Origin: Pelomonas saccharophila_A
GTDB taxonomy: Bacteria; Pseudomonadota; Gammaproteobacteria; Burkholderiales; Burkholderiaceae_C
Reading direction: 5' to 3'
Assembly: GCF_031458095.1 (NCBI RefSeq)
Contig: NZ_JAVDXU010000005.1
Coordinates: 62,001-126,000 of the forward strand
DNA length: 64,000 nucleotides
Each line of letters begins with the position of its first letter. Within the stretch, counting starts at the first letter, position 1. The translations under genes were made by a program, and so were the position numbers. Positions 52,396-60,121 of the stretch are shown piece by piece. Below the pieces are notes generated by a model. It searched no databases. It was not told the origin of the DNA and worked only from the letters and a program-made list of their open reading frames with translations.

Positions 52396-52594
52396 CCCCT
52401 CGCCCAAGGAGTACCTTGGTCGGTCTTGCAGACCGCGCTGCGGCAAGAGCCGCAGCCCTTCGGCAGGCACATCCCGCCCACTGGGCGCGATGTGTCCGGC
52501 CTCAGCCCCCGAGGGGACGGCGACGCTTGCGGCATCGAGCCGCAAGCACGTCCCCATGGCGGGCCGGCTAGGGAGCGGCCCGGCGCTCGGCCCG
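52396..52594 (-). repeat. Dispersed intergenic element, copy 4 (long form)
   Basis: Reverse orientation, longer than the other copies by about 60 bases because of an insertion between the hairpin and the GGGCGAGGGG end. The hairpin at 52522-52552 has perfect inner arms CTTGCGGC/GCCGCAAG around TCGAT and shorter outer arms GACG/CGTC. A second pair, GCGGCTC-type, lies in the insertion. It fills the convergent gap between hisA and the CHRD gene. Confidence 0.8.
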
Positions 52595-52628
52595 AAAACC
52601 AATCCGTCTGCGATACAGGCGCGTTGAA

Positions 52629-53228
52629 TCAGCGACCGATGCTGCGCCGGCGCAGCACCAGCAGGCCCAGGCCGGCCAGCATCAAGGCATAGGTCTCGGG
52701 TTCCGGCACCGGCGCCGGCACCAGGAAGGTCCGAATCTCGCCGCCGGCTGACAGTGTCGAATGGATATTGAGATAGGCCTTGCCGCCGGCCAAGCCCGTC
52801 GAGAAGACGGCGAAGGCGCTCGACACCGTGCCGCCATTGGCGGTGATGAAGGCTGGGTTCCAGCTTGAGGCCTGGGTCAGGTCGAAGGTCTGGGAATAGC
52901 TGCCCGAAGTGACGCCCAGAGGGAAGCCGGGGAAGGTCGGGACCGGGGTCGCCACACCCGCCGAGCCCGTGCCCGCCGCCGCCGTGCAGCAGTGGATATG
53001 GCTGGCCGTCGTGTTGCCGCTCATGCCGCTGAAGGTCACGTCGACCTTCATCGTGAAGGCGTCGTCGTCAAAGACGATGCTGACCGTTCCGGTGCCCAGC
53101 GAACTGGCCGCCGCAGCGGGCTCGCCCAGATTGCTCAGCGTGCCGATATAGGTCACCGGGTGGGCTGAGGCCATTGCGGCCCCGAGGGTGAGGGTCGTGG
53201 CCAGCAGGGCAGGGGCGGTCAGTCTCAT
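52629..53228 (-). CDS. CHRD-domain PEP-CTERM protein
   Basis: 199 residues. Signal peptide (cleavage near ASA/HPVT), then a CHRD domain recognised by SHIHCC mid-chain and KAYLNIHS followed by GGEIRTFL, and a PEP-CTERM tail (VPEPETYALMLAGLGLLVL followed by RRR). CHRD domains are beta-rich and of unknown role. It is the third PEP-CTERM protein in the window, so an exosortase is expected elsewhere in the genome. It lies between hisA and hisF on the opposite strand, breaking the usual order. Confidence 0.88.
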   Translation of the reverse strand: MRLTAPALLATTLTLGAAMASAHPVTYIGTLSNLGEPAAAASSLGTGTVSIVFDDDAFTMKVDVTFSGMSGNTTASHIHCCTAAAGTGSAGVATPVPTFPGFPLGVTSGSYSQTFDLTQASSWNPAFITANGGTVSSAFAVFSTGLAGGKAYLNIHSTLSAGGEIRTFLVPAPVPEPETYALMLAGLGLLVLRRRSIGR

Positions 53229-53340
53229 CGTCGTCTCCGTGGGGTGGGTTCAGCAGCCGCGATTGGGCGATGCTTCACGGTCGCTGCGAAGACCTAATCA
53301 GCAAAGGAATAATCCAGGCTGGTTTTCCGTCCCCCTGCCC

Positions 53341-54102
53341 ATGCTCGCCAAACGCATCATTCCCTGCCTCGACGTCACTGCCGGCCGCGTGGTCAAGGGC
53401 GTCAACTTCGTCGGCCTGCGTGATGCGGGCGACCCGGTGGACATCGCCGCCCGCTACAACGAGCAGGGCGCCGACGAGCTGACCTTCCTCGACATCACCG
53501 CGACCAGCGATGGCCGCGACCTCATCCTGCCCATCATCGAATCGGTGGCGAGCCAGGTCTTCATCCCGTTGACGGTGGGCGGCGGCGTGCGCGCCGTGGC
53601 CGACGTGCGGCGGCTGCTGAATGCCGGCGCCGACAAGGTCAGCTTCAACTCCGCCGCCGTGGCCGACCCCGAGCTGATCCGCGCCGCCAGCGACAAATAC
53701 GGCGCCCAGTGCATCGTCGTCGCCATCGACGCCAAGCGCCGTGCCGATGGCTCGGGCTGGGACGTCTACACCCATGGCGGGCGCAAGAACGTCGGCCTGG
53801 ATGCGGTCGAGTGGGCGAAGAAGATGGCCGAGTTCGGCGCCGGCGAGATCCTGCTGACCAGCATGGACCGCGACGGCACCAAGAGCGGCTTCGATCTTGA
53901 ATTGACCCGCGCCGTGTCCGATGCCGTGCCCGTGCCCGTCATCGCCTCGGGCGGCGTCGGCTCGCTGGAAGACCTGGCCGACGGCATCACCAAGGGCGGC
54001 GCCGACGCCGTGCTGGCCGCCAGCATCTTCCATTTCGGCCAGCACACGGTGGGCGAGGCCAAGGCGCTGATGGCGGCGCGGGGCATTCCTGTTCGTCGGT
54101 GA
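53341..54102 (+). CDS. hisF: Imidazole glycerol phosphate synthase cyclase subunit
   Basis: 253 residues starting MLAKRIIPCLDVTAGRVVKG. A (beta/alpha)8 barrel with catalytic aspartates in CLDV and LTSMDRDGTKSGFD, and GGGVRAVADVRRLL and IASGGVGSLEDL as the phosphate sites. With HisH it makes imidazole glycerol phosphate and AICAR from PRFAR. The gene stands apart from hisH/hisA. hisI and hisE, which usually follow, are missing here; instead rsmD follows with a GTGA overlap. Confidence 0.97.
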   Translation: MLAKRIIPCLDVTAGRVVKGVNFVGLRDAGDPVDIAARYNEQGADELTFLDITATSDGRDLILPIIESVASQVFIPLTVGGGVRAVADVRRLLNAGADKVSFNSAAVADPELIRAASDKYGAQCIVVAIDAKRRADGSGWDVYTHGGRKNVGLDAVEWAKKMAEFGAGEILLTSMDRDGTKSGFDLELTRAVSDAVPVPVIASGGVGSLEDLADGITKGGADAVLAASIFHFGQHTVGEAKALMAARGIPVRR

Positions 54103-54653
54103 GCATGGGTGAGGTTCGCATCATTGGCGGCCAGTGGAAGCGTTCCAAGCTGCCCGTCCCGGATGTGCCGGGCCTGCGCCCGACGTCCGACCGCGTCCGC
54201 GAGACTCTCTTCAACTGGCTGGGCCAGACGCTGGACGGCTGGCGCGTGCTGGACGCCTTTGCCGGCAGCGGGGTGCTGGGTTTCGAGGCGGCCTCGCGTG
54301 GAGCTGCCACCGTGGTGATGGTCGAGCGCGAGGCCGCGTTGGTGGACGGCCTGCGGGCGAGCCAGAAACGTTTGCAGGCTGGCGCCATCACCATCCACCG
54401 GGCCAATGCCTTGAACTGGATGACGGCCTGCCCCGACCGCTTCGACCTGATCTTTCTCGACCCGCCCTTTGCGGATGACCTGTTCGACCGCGCGCTCGCC
54501 GCCGCTGTGGCGCTGCTGGCCGAGGACGGGCTGATCTACGTCGAGTCGCCTCACGACATCCCCGCACCGGCGGGATTCACCGCGTGGCGCCAGGGGCGTG
54601 CCGGGGCCGTGCACTACCAGTTGCTGAGACGCGAGGACAATCCAGCGTCATGA
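54099..54653 (+). CDS. rsmD: 16S rRNA (guanine-966-N2) methyltransferase
   Basis: 184 residues, counted from a GTG overlapping the hisF stop; an ATG six bases later (54105) is equally possible. Rossmann methyltransferase: VRIIGGQWKRSKLPVPD at the start, DAFAGSGVLGFEAASRGA for S-adenosylmethionine binding, and IFLDPPF as the catalytic DPPF motif. It methylates G966 in 16S rRNA. It precedes coaD with a four-base overlap, the usual bacterial arrangement. Confidence 0.95.
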   Translation: MSMGEVRIIGGQWKRSKLPVPDVPGLRPTSDRVRETLFNWLGQTLDGWRVLDAFAGSGVLGFEAASRGAATVVMVEREAALVDGLRASQKRLQAGAITIHRANALNWMTACPDRFDLIFLDPPFADDLFDRALAAAVALLAEDGLIYVESPHDIPAPAGFTAWRQGRAGAVHYQLLRREDNPAS

Positions 54654-55147
54654 CCTCCCGCACCACCATCACGGCCGTCTATCCGGGCACCTTCGATCCC
54701 ATCACCCTGGGCCACGAGGACCTGATGCGCCGCGCCGCCGGCATGTTCGAGCGCCTGGTGCTGGCGGTGGCCGTCGGCCACCACAAGAAGACCATGTTCT
54801 CGCTGGACGAGCGGCTGGAGATGGCACGCGCGGTGGCGGCGCCGCTGGGCAATGTCGAGGTCATCGCCTTCGAGGGCCTGCTGCGCGATTTCGTCCGCAC
54901 GCACGCCGGCCGCGTCGTCGTGCGCGGCCTGCGCACCGGCGGCGACTTCGAATACGAGTTCCAGATGGCCGGCATGAACCGCAAGCTGATGCCCGAGGTC
55001 GAGACCATCTTCCTGACACCCGGTGAGCACCACCAGTACACGTCCAGCACCTTTGTGCGCGAGATCGCGACGCTGGGGGGCGAGGTGGCGGAGTTTGTGT
55101 CGCCCGGGGTTCTCGCCCGATTGGACGCGAAGTTCAAGAGGAGCTGA
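54650..55147 (+). CDS. coaD: Phosphopantetheine adenylyltransferase
   Basis: 165 residues. The nucleotidyltransferase motif GTFDPITLGHEDL and the C-terminal YTSSTFVRE (the ISSTxVR loop) are typical. VVVRGLRTGGDFEYEFQMAGMNRKL is family-specific. It transfers AMP from ATP to 4'-phosphopantetheine in CoA synthesis. The ATG overlaps the rsmD stop. The ORF caller's longer frame reads through rsmD out of phase. Confidence 0.96.
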   Translation: MTSRTTITAVYPGTFDPITLGHEDLMRRAAGMFERLVLAVAVGHHKKTMFSLDERLEMARAVAAPLGNVEVIAFEGLLRDFVRTHAGRVVVRGLRTGGDFEYEFQMAGMNRKLMPEVETIFLTPGEHHQYTSSTFVREIATLGGEVAEFVSPGVLARLDAKFKRS

Positions 55148-55149
55148 TC

Positions 55150-55281
55150 ATGGCTTTGATGATCACTGACACGCGAGGCGGGAATCGGCAAGGCATGCCT
55201 TGGCCCGCCTTGCGCGGCGAGCGCATGCAGGCGCTTGCCGTATTCGTCCGTCCGCCCGATGGAGGCCCAGCATGGCGCTGA
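55150..55281 (+). other. Leader region with a duplicated ferredoxin start
   Basis: Two bases after coaD a short frame of 43 codons opens with MALMITDTRGG, almost the same as the ferredoxin start MALMITDECIN 122 bases later, at both DNA and protein level. After the first 21 bases or so the similarity ends. The frame runs into the ferredoxin ATG region and stops at a TGA that overlaps it. Between lie a perfect palindrome (55189-55202, CAAGGCATGCCTTG) and an 8-pair hairpin (55217-55238). It looks like a partial duplication of the gene start, possibly now a translated leader. Confidence 0.5.
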
Positions 55282-55523
55282 TGATCACGGACGAATGCAT
55301 CAACTGCGATGTCTGCGAACCCGCCTGCCCGAACAACGCGATCTCCATGGGCGAGGAGTTCTATCAGATCGACCCGGCCAAGTGCACCGAGTGCGTCGGC
55401 CATTTCGACGAGCCGCAGTGCGTGATGCTCTGCCCCGTCGCCTGCATCCCCATCAACCCGGCCCATGTCGAAAGCCGTGAGACCCTGATGCAGAAGTACC
55501 AGCGCCTGACCGGCAAGGCCTGA
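55272..55523 (+). CDS. 2[4Fe-4S] ferredoxin (YfhL-like)
   Basis: 83 residues. The ATG at 55272 has GGAGG six bases upstream. Two cluster motifs are present: CINCDVCEPACP near the start and KCTECVG, followed by CVMLCPVACI after a short insert, giving two [4Fe-4S] clusters. It is a small electron carrier of the YfhL family, commonly found after coaD in betaproteobacteria. It abuts the LysR gene, which is convergent, by one base. Confidence 0.93.
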   Translation: MALMITDECINCDVCEPACPNNAISMGEEFYQIDPAKCTECVGHFDEPQCVMLCPVACIPINPAHVESRETLMQKYQRLTGKA

Positions 55524-55524
55524 T

Positions 55525-56442
55525 TCAGGGCCTTGCGATGTGGGCTTGCTGCGCCAGCACACCCACCACCCAGTCGATGAAGGTGCGCAGTTTGGCGCTG
55601 ACGTGCCGATGCGGCGGGAAGGCGACGTACAGCGGCATGGGCTCCACCTGCCAGCCGGGCAGCAAAGGCCGCAGTTCCCCACGGGCCACGTGCGGCTCGG
55701 CCATGTAGCGCGGCACGCACAGCACGCCCAGGCCGGCCAGGCCTGCAGCGAGGTAGGCGTTGCCGTCGTCCACTGCAAGCGCGTGGCGGCCATGCAGGGC
55801 CACCGTTTCGCCGTCGCGGTGCATCGTGACGGGCGCAATGCGGCCGCTGCGCCAGCGCAGATAGCCCACGAGGCGATGCGCGTCATCGGCCAGGTCACGC
55901 GGATGGGTCGGATTGCCGCTGCGTTCCAAATAGGCCGGCGCAGCGTACACGCCCATCGACAAGTCGCCCACCCGGCGAGCCATCAGGGTCGAGTCGGCCA
56001 GGTCGCCGCCGCGCAACACGCAGTCGACGTCGTCGCCAATGACGTCGACCATGCGGTCGCTGACGCCCAGGTGCAGTTCAATGTCCGGATAGCGGGCCTG
56101 GAAGTCCGGCAGTGCCGGTACCAGCACCAGCCGCGCCAGCGGGCTGGGGACGTCCACGCGCAGCCGGCCGCGCAGCGCGGCAGCAGCGTTGGACAGACCG
56201 GTGTCGGCATCCTCCAGGTCGGCCAGCACCCGCACCACGCGCTCGTAGTAGGCGGCGCCGTCCTCCGTCACGCGCACTTGTCGCGTCGTGCGATGCAGCA
56301 GCTTCACGCGCAAGCGGGCCTCCAGCTGCTGCACAAGTTGCGTGACCGTGGTGTTGCTCACGTCGAGCGCCCGGGCCGCCTTGGTGAAGCTGCCCGTCTC
56401 CACGACACGCGTGAAGGCCTGGAGGGCGTCGAAACGATCCAT
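55525..56442 (-). CDS. LysR-family transcriptional regulator
   Basis: 305 residues from the ATG at 56442. N-terminal winged helix-turn-helix: FDALQAFTRVVETGSFTKAA and VTQLVQQLEARLRVKLLHRTTR. C-terminal two-lobe ligand-binding domain with LSNAAAALRGRLRVDVPSPLARL. It is divergent from the RidA-like gene, which is the most likely target, by the usual LysR arrangement. The longer frame would start in the promoter region without a ribosome-binding site. Ligand unknown. Confidence 0.93.
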   Translation of the reverse strand: MDRFDALQAFTRVVETGSFTKAARALDVSNTTVTQLVQQLEARLRVKLLHRTTRQVRVTEDGAAYYERVVRVLADLEDADTGLSNAAAALRGRLRVDVPSPLARLVLVPALPDFQARYPDIELHLGVSDRMVDVIGDDVDCVLRGGDLADSTLMARRVGDLSMGVYAAPAYLERSGNPTHPRDLADDAHRLVGYLRWRSGRIAPVTMHRDGETVALHGRHALAVDDGNAYLAAGLAGLGVLCVPRYMAEPHVARGELRPLLPGWQVEPMPLYVAFPPHRHVSAKLRTFIDWVVGVLAQQAHIARP

Positions 56443-56556
56443 GGGTTGGCTCCGATTGTTTGGCGCTGGCAAAAACTGATTGTGGGTTGGCGCGGTTTAT
56501 CGGGGAAAGGCGCGTGCCTAGAGTGGCTGTGTGTCTTCAACCCCGAAAGAGATCCG

Positions 56557-56964
56557 ATGTCTTCCGCACGCGACGCTGTTTTTCCCGCCGGCCGCCAGGC
56601 GCTGTACGAGCGCAACCGCTACTCACCGGCCATCCGGTCCAATGGCTTCCTGTTCGTCTCCGGCCAGGTCGGCAGCCAGCCCGACGGCGCGCCGGAGCCC
56701 GACCTGCCGCAGCAGGTGCAACTGGCCTTCGAGAACCTGAATGCCGTGCTCGCCGCGGCCGGCTGCAGCTTCGACGATGTGGTGGACGTGACCGTGTACA
56801 TCGTCGATCCAGAGCGGAATTTCGAGCGCGTCTGGCCGGTCGTCATGGCTCATTGGGGCGAGGCGCCCCATCCGACGCTCACCGGTGTCGGCGTCACCTG
56901 GCTCTACGGCTTCCAATTCGAGATCAAGGTCATCGCCAAGCTGCCGAGGGCCGCAGCCGCCTGA
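56557..56964 (+). CDS. RidA-family protein lacking the catalytic arginine
   Basis: 135 residues of the YjgF/YER057c/RidA fold: YERNRYSPAIRSNGFLFVSG, LPQQVQLAFENLNAVLAAAG, and VVDVTVYIVDPERNFERVWP. In active RidA a PAR-type segment holds an arginine essential for imine hydrolysis. Here that segment reads HPTLTGVGVTWL, so the arginine is absent. It may belong to a RidA subgroup with another role. It is divergent from a LysR regulator. Confidence 0.88.
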   Translation: MSSARDAVFPAGRQALYERNRYSPAIRSNGFLFVSGQVGSQPDGAPEPDLPQQVQLAFENLNAVLAAAGCSFDDVVDVTVYIVDPERNFERVWPVVMAHWGEAPHPTLTGVGVTWLYGFQFEIKVIAKLPRAAAA

Positions 56965-57050
56965 CCTGAGGCGCAGCAACATTCGTCACCTTTGCTCACG
57001 CCGGCAAGCGGCGTGCCTGCCTAGAGTCGCAGCGCGACGCAGGAGGCAGC

Positions 57051-58790
57051 GTGGTGGACAACAAGACCGATACGACGGAGCTCGAACAGGCAGCGCCTGA
57101 TCTGAACGCGGGCACGGCTTCGGCGGCTCTGGCTGCTGCCGCGTTCCTGGCGGCCTGCGGCGGAGGTGGTGGTGGTGGCTCCGACCCCGGGCCCGCCACG
57201 CCCTCCACTCCCGATCCCACGCCGAGCGCAGCGCCCCCACCCAGCCGCCGCGACGCGGCTCGCTTCCTGAGCCAGGCCAGTTTCGGCGTCACCGGCCCGG
57301 CCCAGGTGGATGCCCTCGTCGTCCAAGGCTTCGACGCCTGGCTGACCGCGCAGTTCGCCAAGCCGGCGGCCCTGCACATGGACTATCTGAACAGCCAGCG
57401 CGGCCGCGACCAGGCGGCCGGTGAAACGCCGCGCATCAGCGAGGAGATGAGCTACGAGGCTGTCTGGCAGCAATGGCTGACGGGCGAGGACCAACTGCGT
57501 GCGCGGGTCACCTGGGCGCTGCTGCAGATCTTCGTCATCAGCAATATCGCGCCCGACATCCGGCCCGCGGCCATGAGCAGCTATCTGGACATGCTCAACC
57601 GCAACGCCTTCGGCAACTGGCGCACGCTGCTGCAGGACGTCGCCCTGCACCCGGCCATGGGCTATTACCTGAACATGCTGGAGAGCGAGAAGGAGAACGC
57701 GAGCAAGGGCACCCATCCCAACGAGAACTTCGCGCGCGAGGTGCTGCAGCTCTTCTCCGTCGGCCTCATCCAGCTCAATGCGGATGGCACACCGAAGCTC
57801 GACTCTGCAGCCAAGACCCAGGCCACCTATGACGAGGCCGTCGTCAGGGGCTTTGCCAAGGCCTTCAGCGGCTGGAGTTTCGGCGGCCTGGACAACAGCA
57901 AGAACTCGCAGTTCCACAACCACGACGACAACATCGAGGCGCTGTGGACGGTGCCGATGAAGGCCTGGGTCAGCTACCACTCGCCCGGCGACAAACTGCT
58001 GCTGGACGGCAAGACCCTGACCGCCGGCCAGACGCCCGAGCAGGACATGAAGGACGCGCTGGACACCATCTTCCAGCATCCCAATGTGCCGCCCTTCTTC
58101 TGCAAGCAGCTCATCCAGCGCCTGGTGACCAGCAACCCCAGCCCCGCCTATGTGGGCCGCGTCGCCGCGGTGTTCGTCAACGACGGCGCCGGCGCGCGCG
58201 GCAACCTGAAGGCCGTCGTGCGCGCCGTGCTGATGGATGCCGAAGCGCGTGGCGACAACCCGGCGGCGAACGTTGCCAAGCAGCGCGAGCCCGTCATCCG
58301 CTTTGCCAACATGCTGCGCGGCCTGGGCGCGAAGAGCACCAGCGGCCTCAATCGCATCCAGTACCTGGACAGCAGCGACGACGCCCTGGGCCAGAGCCCG
58401 CTGCTGGCGCCCTCGGTCTTCAACTTCTACTCACCCGGCTACCGGCCGGCGGGACCCATCGCCGCCCAAGGCTGGGTGGCGCCGGAGTTCCAGATCAGCG
58501 GCGAGACGGCCGTTGCCGGCTCGCTGAACTTCTTCGCCGACCTGTTCAACAGCGGCGGCTATGGCTGGCCCGAGGAGCACCGCCTCAAGCTCGACCTGGC
58601 CAGCCTCGCGGCCCTCGATGCAAGCGCGCTGATCGACCGCCTCGACCTGCTGTTCTTCAACCTCGGCATGAGCAGCTCGACGCGCGAGCGCCTGACCGCC
58701 CTCATCGGCGCAGTCAAGGGCAAGACCGACAAGGTCAGGGCCGCCTTGATCGTCACCGCCCTCTGCCCCGACCATGTGATTCAGCGATGA
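57051..58790 (+). CDS. DUF1800-domain exported protein
   Basis: 579 residues. It starts with GTG (57051 or 57054), with AGGAGG just upstream. An N-terminal hydrophobic, alanine-rich region with AAFLAACGGGGG looks like a lipoprotein leader, but lies ~30 residues in. Then a Pro/Gly-rich linker and the DUF1800 domain: ARFLSQASFGVTGPAQVDAL, LLQDVALHPAMGYYLNML, NENFAREVLQLFSVGL and FNFYSPGYRPAG. Function unknown. It is paired with DUF1501 by a 4-base overlap (ATGA), the usual association. Confidence 0.9.
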   Translation: MVDNKTDTTELEQAAPDLNAGTASAALAAAAFLAACGGGGGGGSDPGPATPSTPDPTPSAAPPPSRRDAARFLSQASFGVTGPAQVDALVVQGFDAWLTAQFAKPAALHMDYLNSQRGRDQAAGETPRISEEMSYEAVWQQWLTGEDQLRARVTWALLQIFVISNIAPDIRPAAMSSYLDMLNRNAFGNWRTLLQDVALHPAMGYYLNMLESEKENASKGTHPNENFAREVLQLFSVGLIQLNADGTPKLDSAAKTQATYDEAVVRGFAKAFSGWSFGGLDNSKNSQFHNHDDNIEALWTVPMKAWVSYHSPGDKLLLDGKTLTAGQTPEQDMKDALDTIFQHPNVPPFFCKQLIQRLVTSNPSPAYVGRVAAVFVNDGAGARGNLKAVVRAVLMDAEARGDNPAANVAKQREPVIRFANMLRGLGAKSTSGLNRIQYLDSSDDALGQSPLLAPSVFNFYSPGYRPAGPIAAQGWVAPEFQISGETAVAGSLNFFADLFNSGGYGWPEEHRLKLDLASLAALDASALIDRLDLLFFNLGMSSSTRERLTALIGAVKGKTDKVRAALIVTALCPDHVIQR

Positions 58791-60121
58791 AACGCCGCCA
58801 CCTGCTCCAGCTGGGCGGTTTCGCCGCCCTCAATCCCTGGGCGCAAATGCGCGCCCTTGCTCAGACCGCGCCCGCCGCAGGCGACTACCGCGCCCTGGTC
58901 TGCGTCTTCATGTTCGGCGGCAATGACGGCAACAACCTGCTGGTGCCGACCGACGCGCGCTACACGACCTACCAGCGCGCCCGGCCCAATCTCGCGTTGG
59001 ACAACGCGACGCTGCTGCCGCTCACCCTGTCCAACGCCACCGGCCTGGGCCTGCATCCGGCCTTCACCGGCCTGCAGTCCCTGGTCAATTCGGGCCAGGC
59101 CAACCTCATCGCCAATATCGGCCCCTTGCTGCAGCCCACCACCAAGGCGCAATACGACGCGCGCAGCGTGCCCTTGCCCTACAACCTGTTCTCCCACAGC
59201 GACCAGCAGGGCGCCTGGCAGAGCGGCGTCGTCGAAGCGCCTCCGCGCAACGGCTGGGGTGGCCGGCTGCTGGAGCGCGCCGTGGCCGAAGGCCAGACCA
59301 ACCGCGGCTATGCGGCCATCAGCCTGTCCGGCGGCAACGTCTGGGAGGCCGGCGACAAGGCACTGACGCCCTATCGCGTGTCGGCCTCGGGCCGCTTTGG
59401 CTTTGACTTCTATGACCCGAACGCCCAGTCCGGCAGCGACCCGCTCTCCGCCGCCGTCGCCGCGACCCTGGCCGAGGCGCGCAGCCATCCCTTCGAGCAG
59501 ACCTGGCTGAACATGATGAGCCGCAGCCTGGAGGTGCAGCGCAACCTGGCCGCGGCCCTGTCCAGCAGCACGGTGACCACCGTCTTCCCCGACACGGGTC
59601 TCGGCCGCCAGCTCGGCATGGCGGCCAAGCTGATCGCCGCGCGCGGGGCCCTGGGCCTGTCGCGCCAATGCTTCTTCACGTCCATCGGCGGCTTCGACAC
59701 CCATGGCGACGACCAGTTGCAGCGCCAGAACGAGAACTTCGCCGAGATCGACGCCGCCGTCACCGCCTTCAACACCGCCATGACGGCCATGGGCCTGGCC
59801 GACGGCGTGACCCTGTTCAGCGCCAGCGATTTCGGCCGCACCTTTGCCAGCAACGGCTCCGGCACCGACCATGCCTGGGGCAACCACCACTTCGCCGTCG
59901 GCGGCGCGGCGCGCGGCGCCAACGGCGGCAAGCTGCTGGGGCGCATGCCGGACCTGACCATCAACGGCCCGGACGACGTCGGCCAGGGCGTGTGGCTGCC
60001 GACGACGGCGACCGACCAGCTCGGCACGGAACTGGCGCGCTGGTTTGGCGCCGACGCGACGACGCTGGCGGCGGTGTGGCCGCATGGCGCGGGCTTTGAC
60101 CGGATGGCCGGCTGGGCCTAG
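58787..60121 (+). CDS. DUF1501-domain exported protein
   Basis: 444 residues. The N-terminus KRRHLLQLGGFAALNPWA resembles a twin-arginine signal. DUF1501 features are visible: LVCVFMFGGNDGNNLLVPTD at the start, PYNLFSHSDQQGAWQSG mid-way, and FTSIGGFDTHGDDQLQRQNE, FSASDFGRTFASNGSGTDHA, GGAARGANGGKLLG at the end, which look like a phosphatase/sulfatase-like metal site. Function unestablished. Stop overlaps the convergent nuclease gene stop in CTAG. Confidence 0.92.
   Translation: MKRRHLLQLGGFAALNPWAQMRALAQTAPAAGDYRALVCVFMFGGNDGNNLLVPTDARYTTYQRARPNLALDNATLLPLTLSNATGLGLHPAFTGLQSLVNSGQANLIANIGPLLQPTTKAQYDARSVPLPYNLFSHSDQQGAWQSGVVEAPPRNGWGGRLLERAVAEGQTNRGYAAISLSGGNVWEAGDKALTPYRVSASGRFGFDFYDPNAQSGSDPLSAAVAATLAEARSHPFEQTWLNMMSRSLEVQRNLAAALSSSTVTTVFPDTGLGRQLGMAAKLIAARGALGLSRQCFFTSIGGFDTHGDDQLQRQNENFAEIDAAVTAFNTAMTAMGLADGVTLFSASDFGRTFASNGSGTDHAWGNHHFAVGGAARGANGGKLLGRMPDLTINGPDDVGQGVWLPTTATDQLGTELARWFGADATTLAAVWPHGAGFDRMAGWA

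Noticed and set aside
37178..52628. The four repeats as insertion-sequence remnants or a CRISPR array
   Set aside because: No transposase fragment, no target-site duplication and no regular spacing; copies are kilobases apart and structure-conserving.
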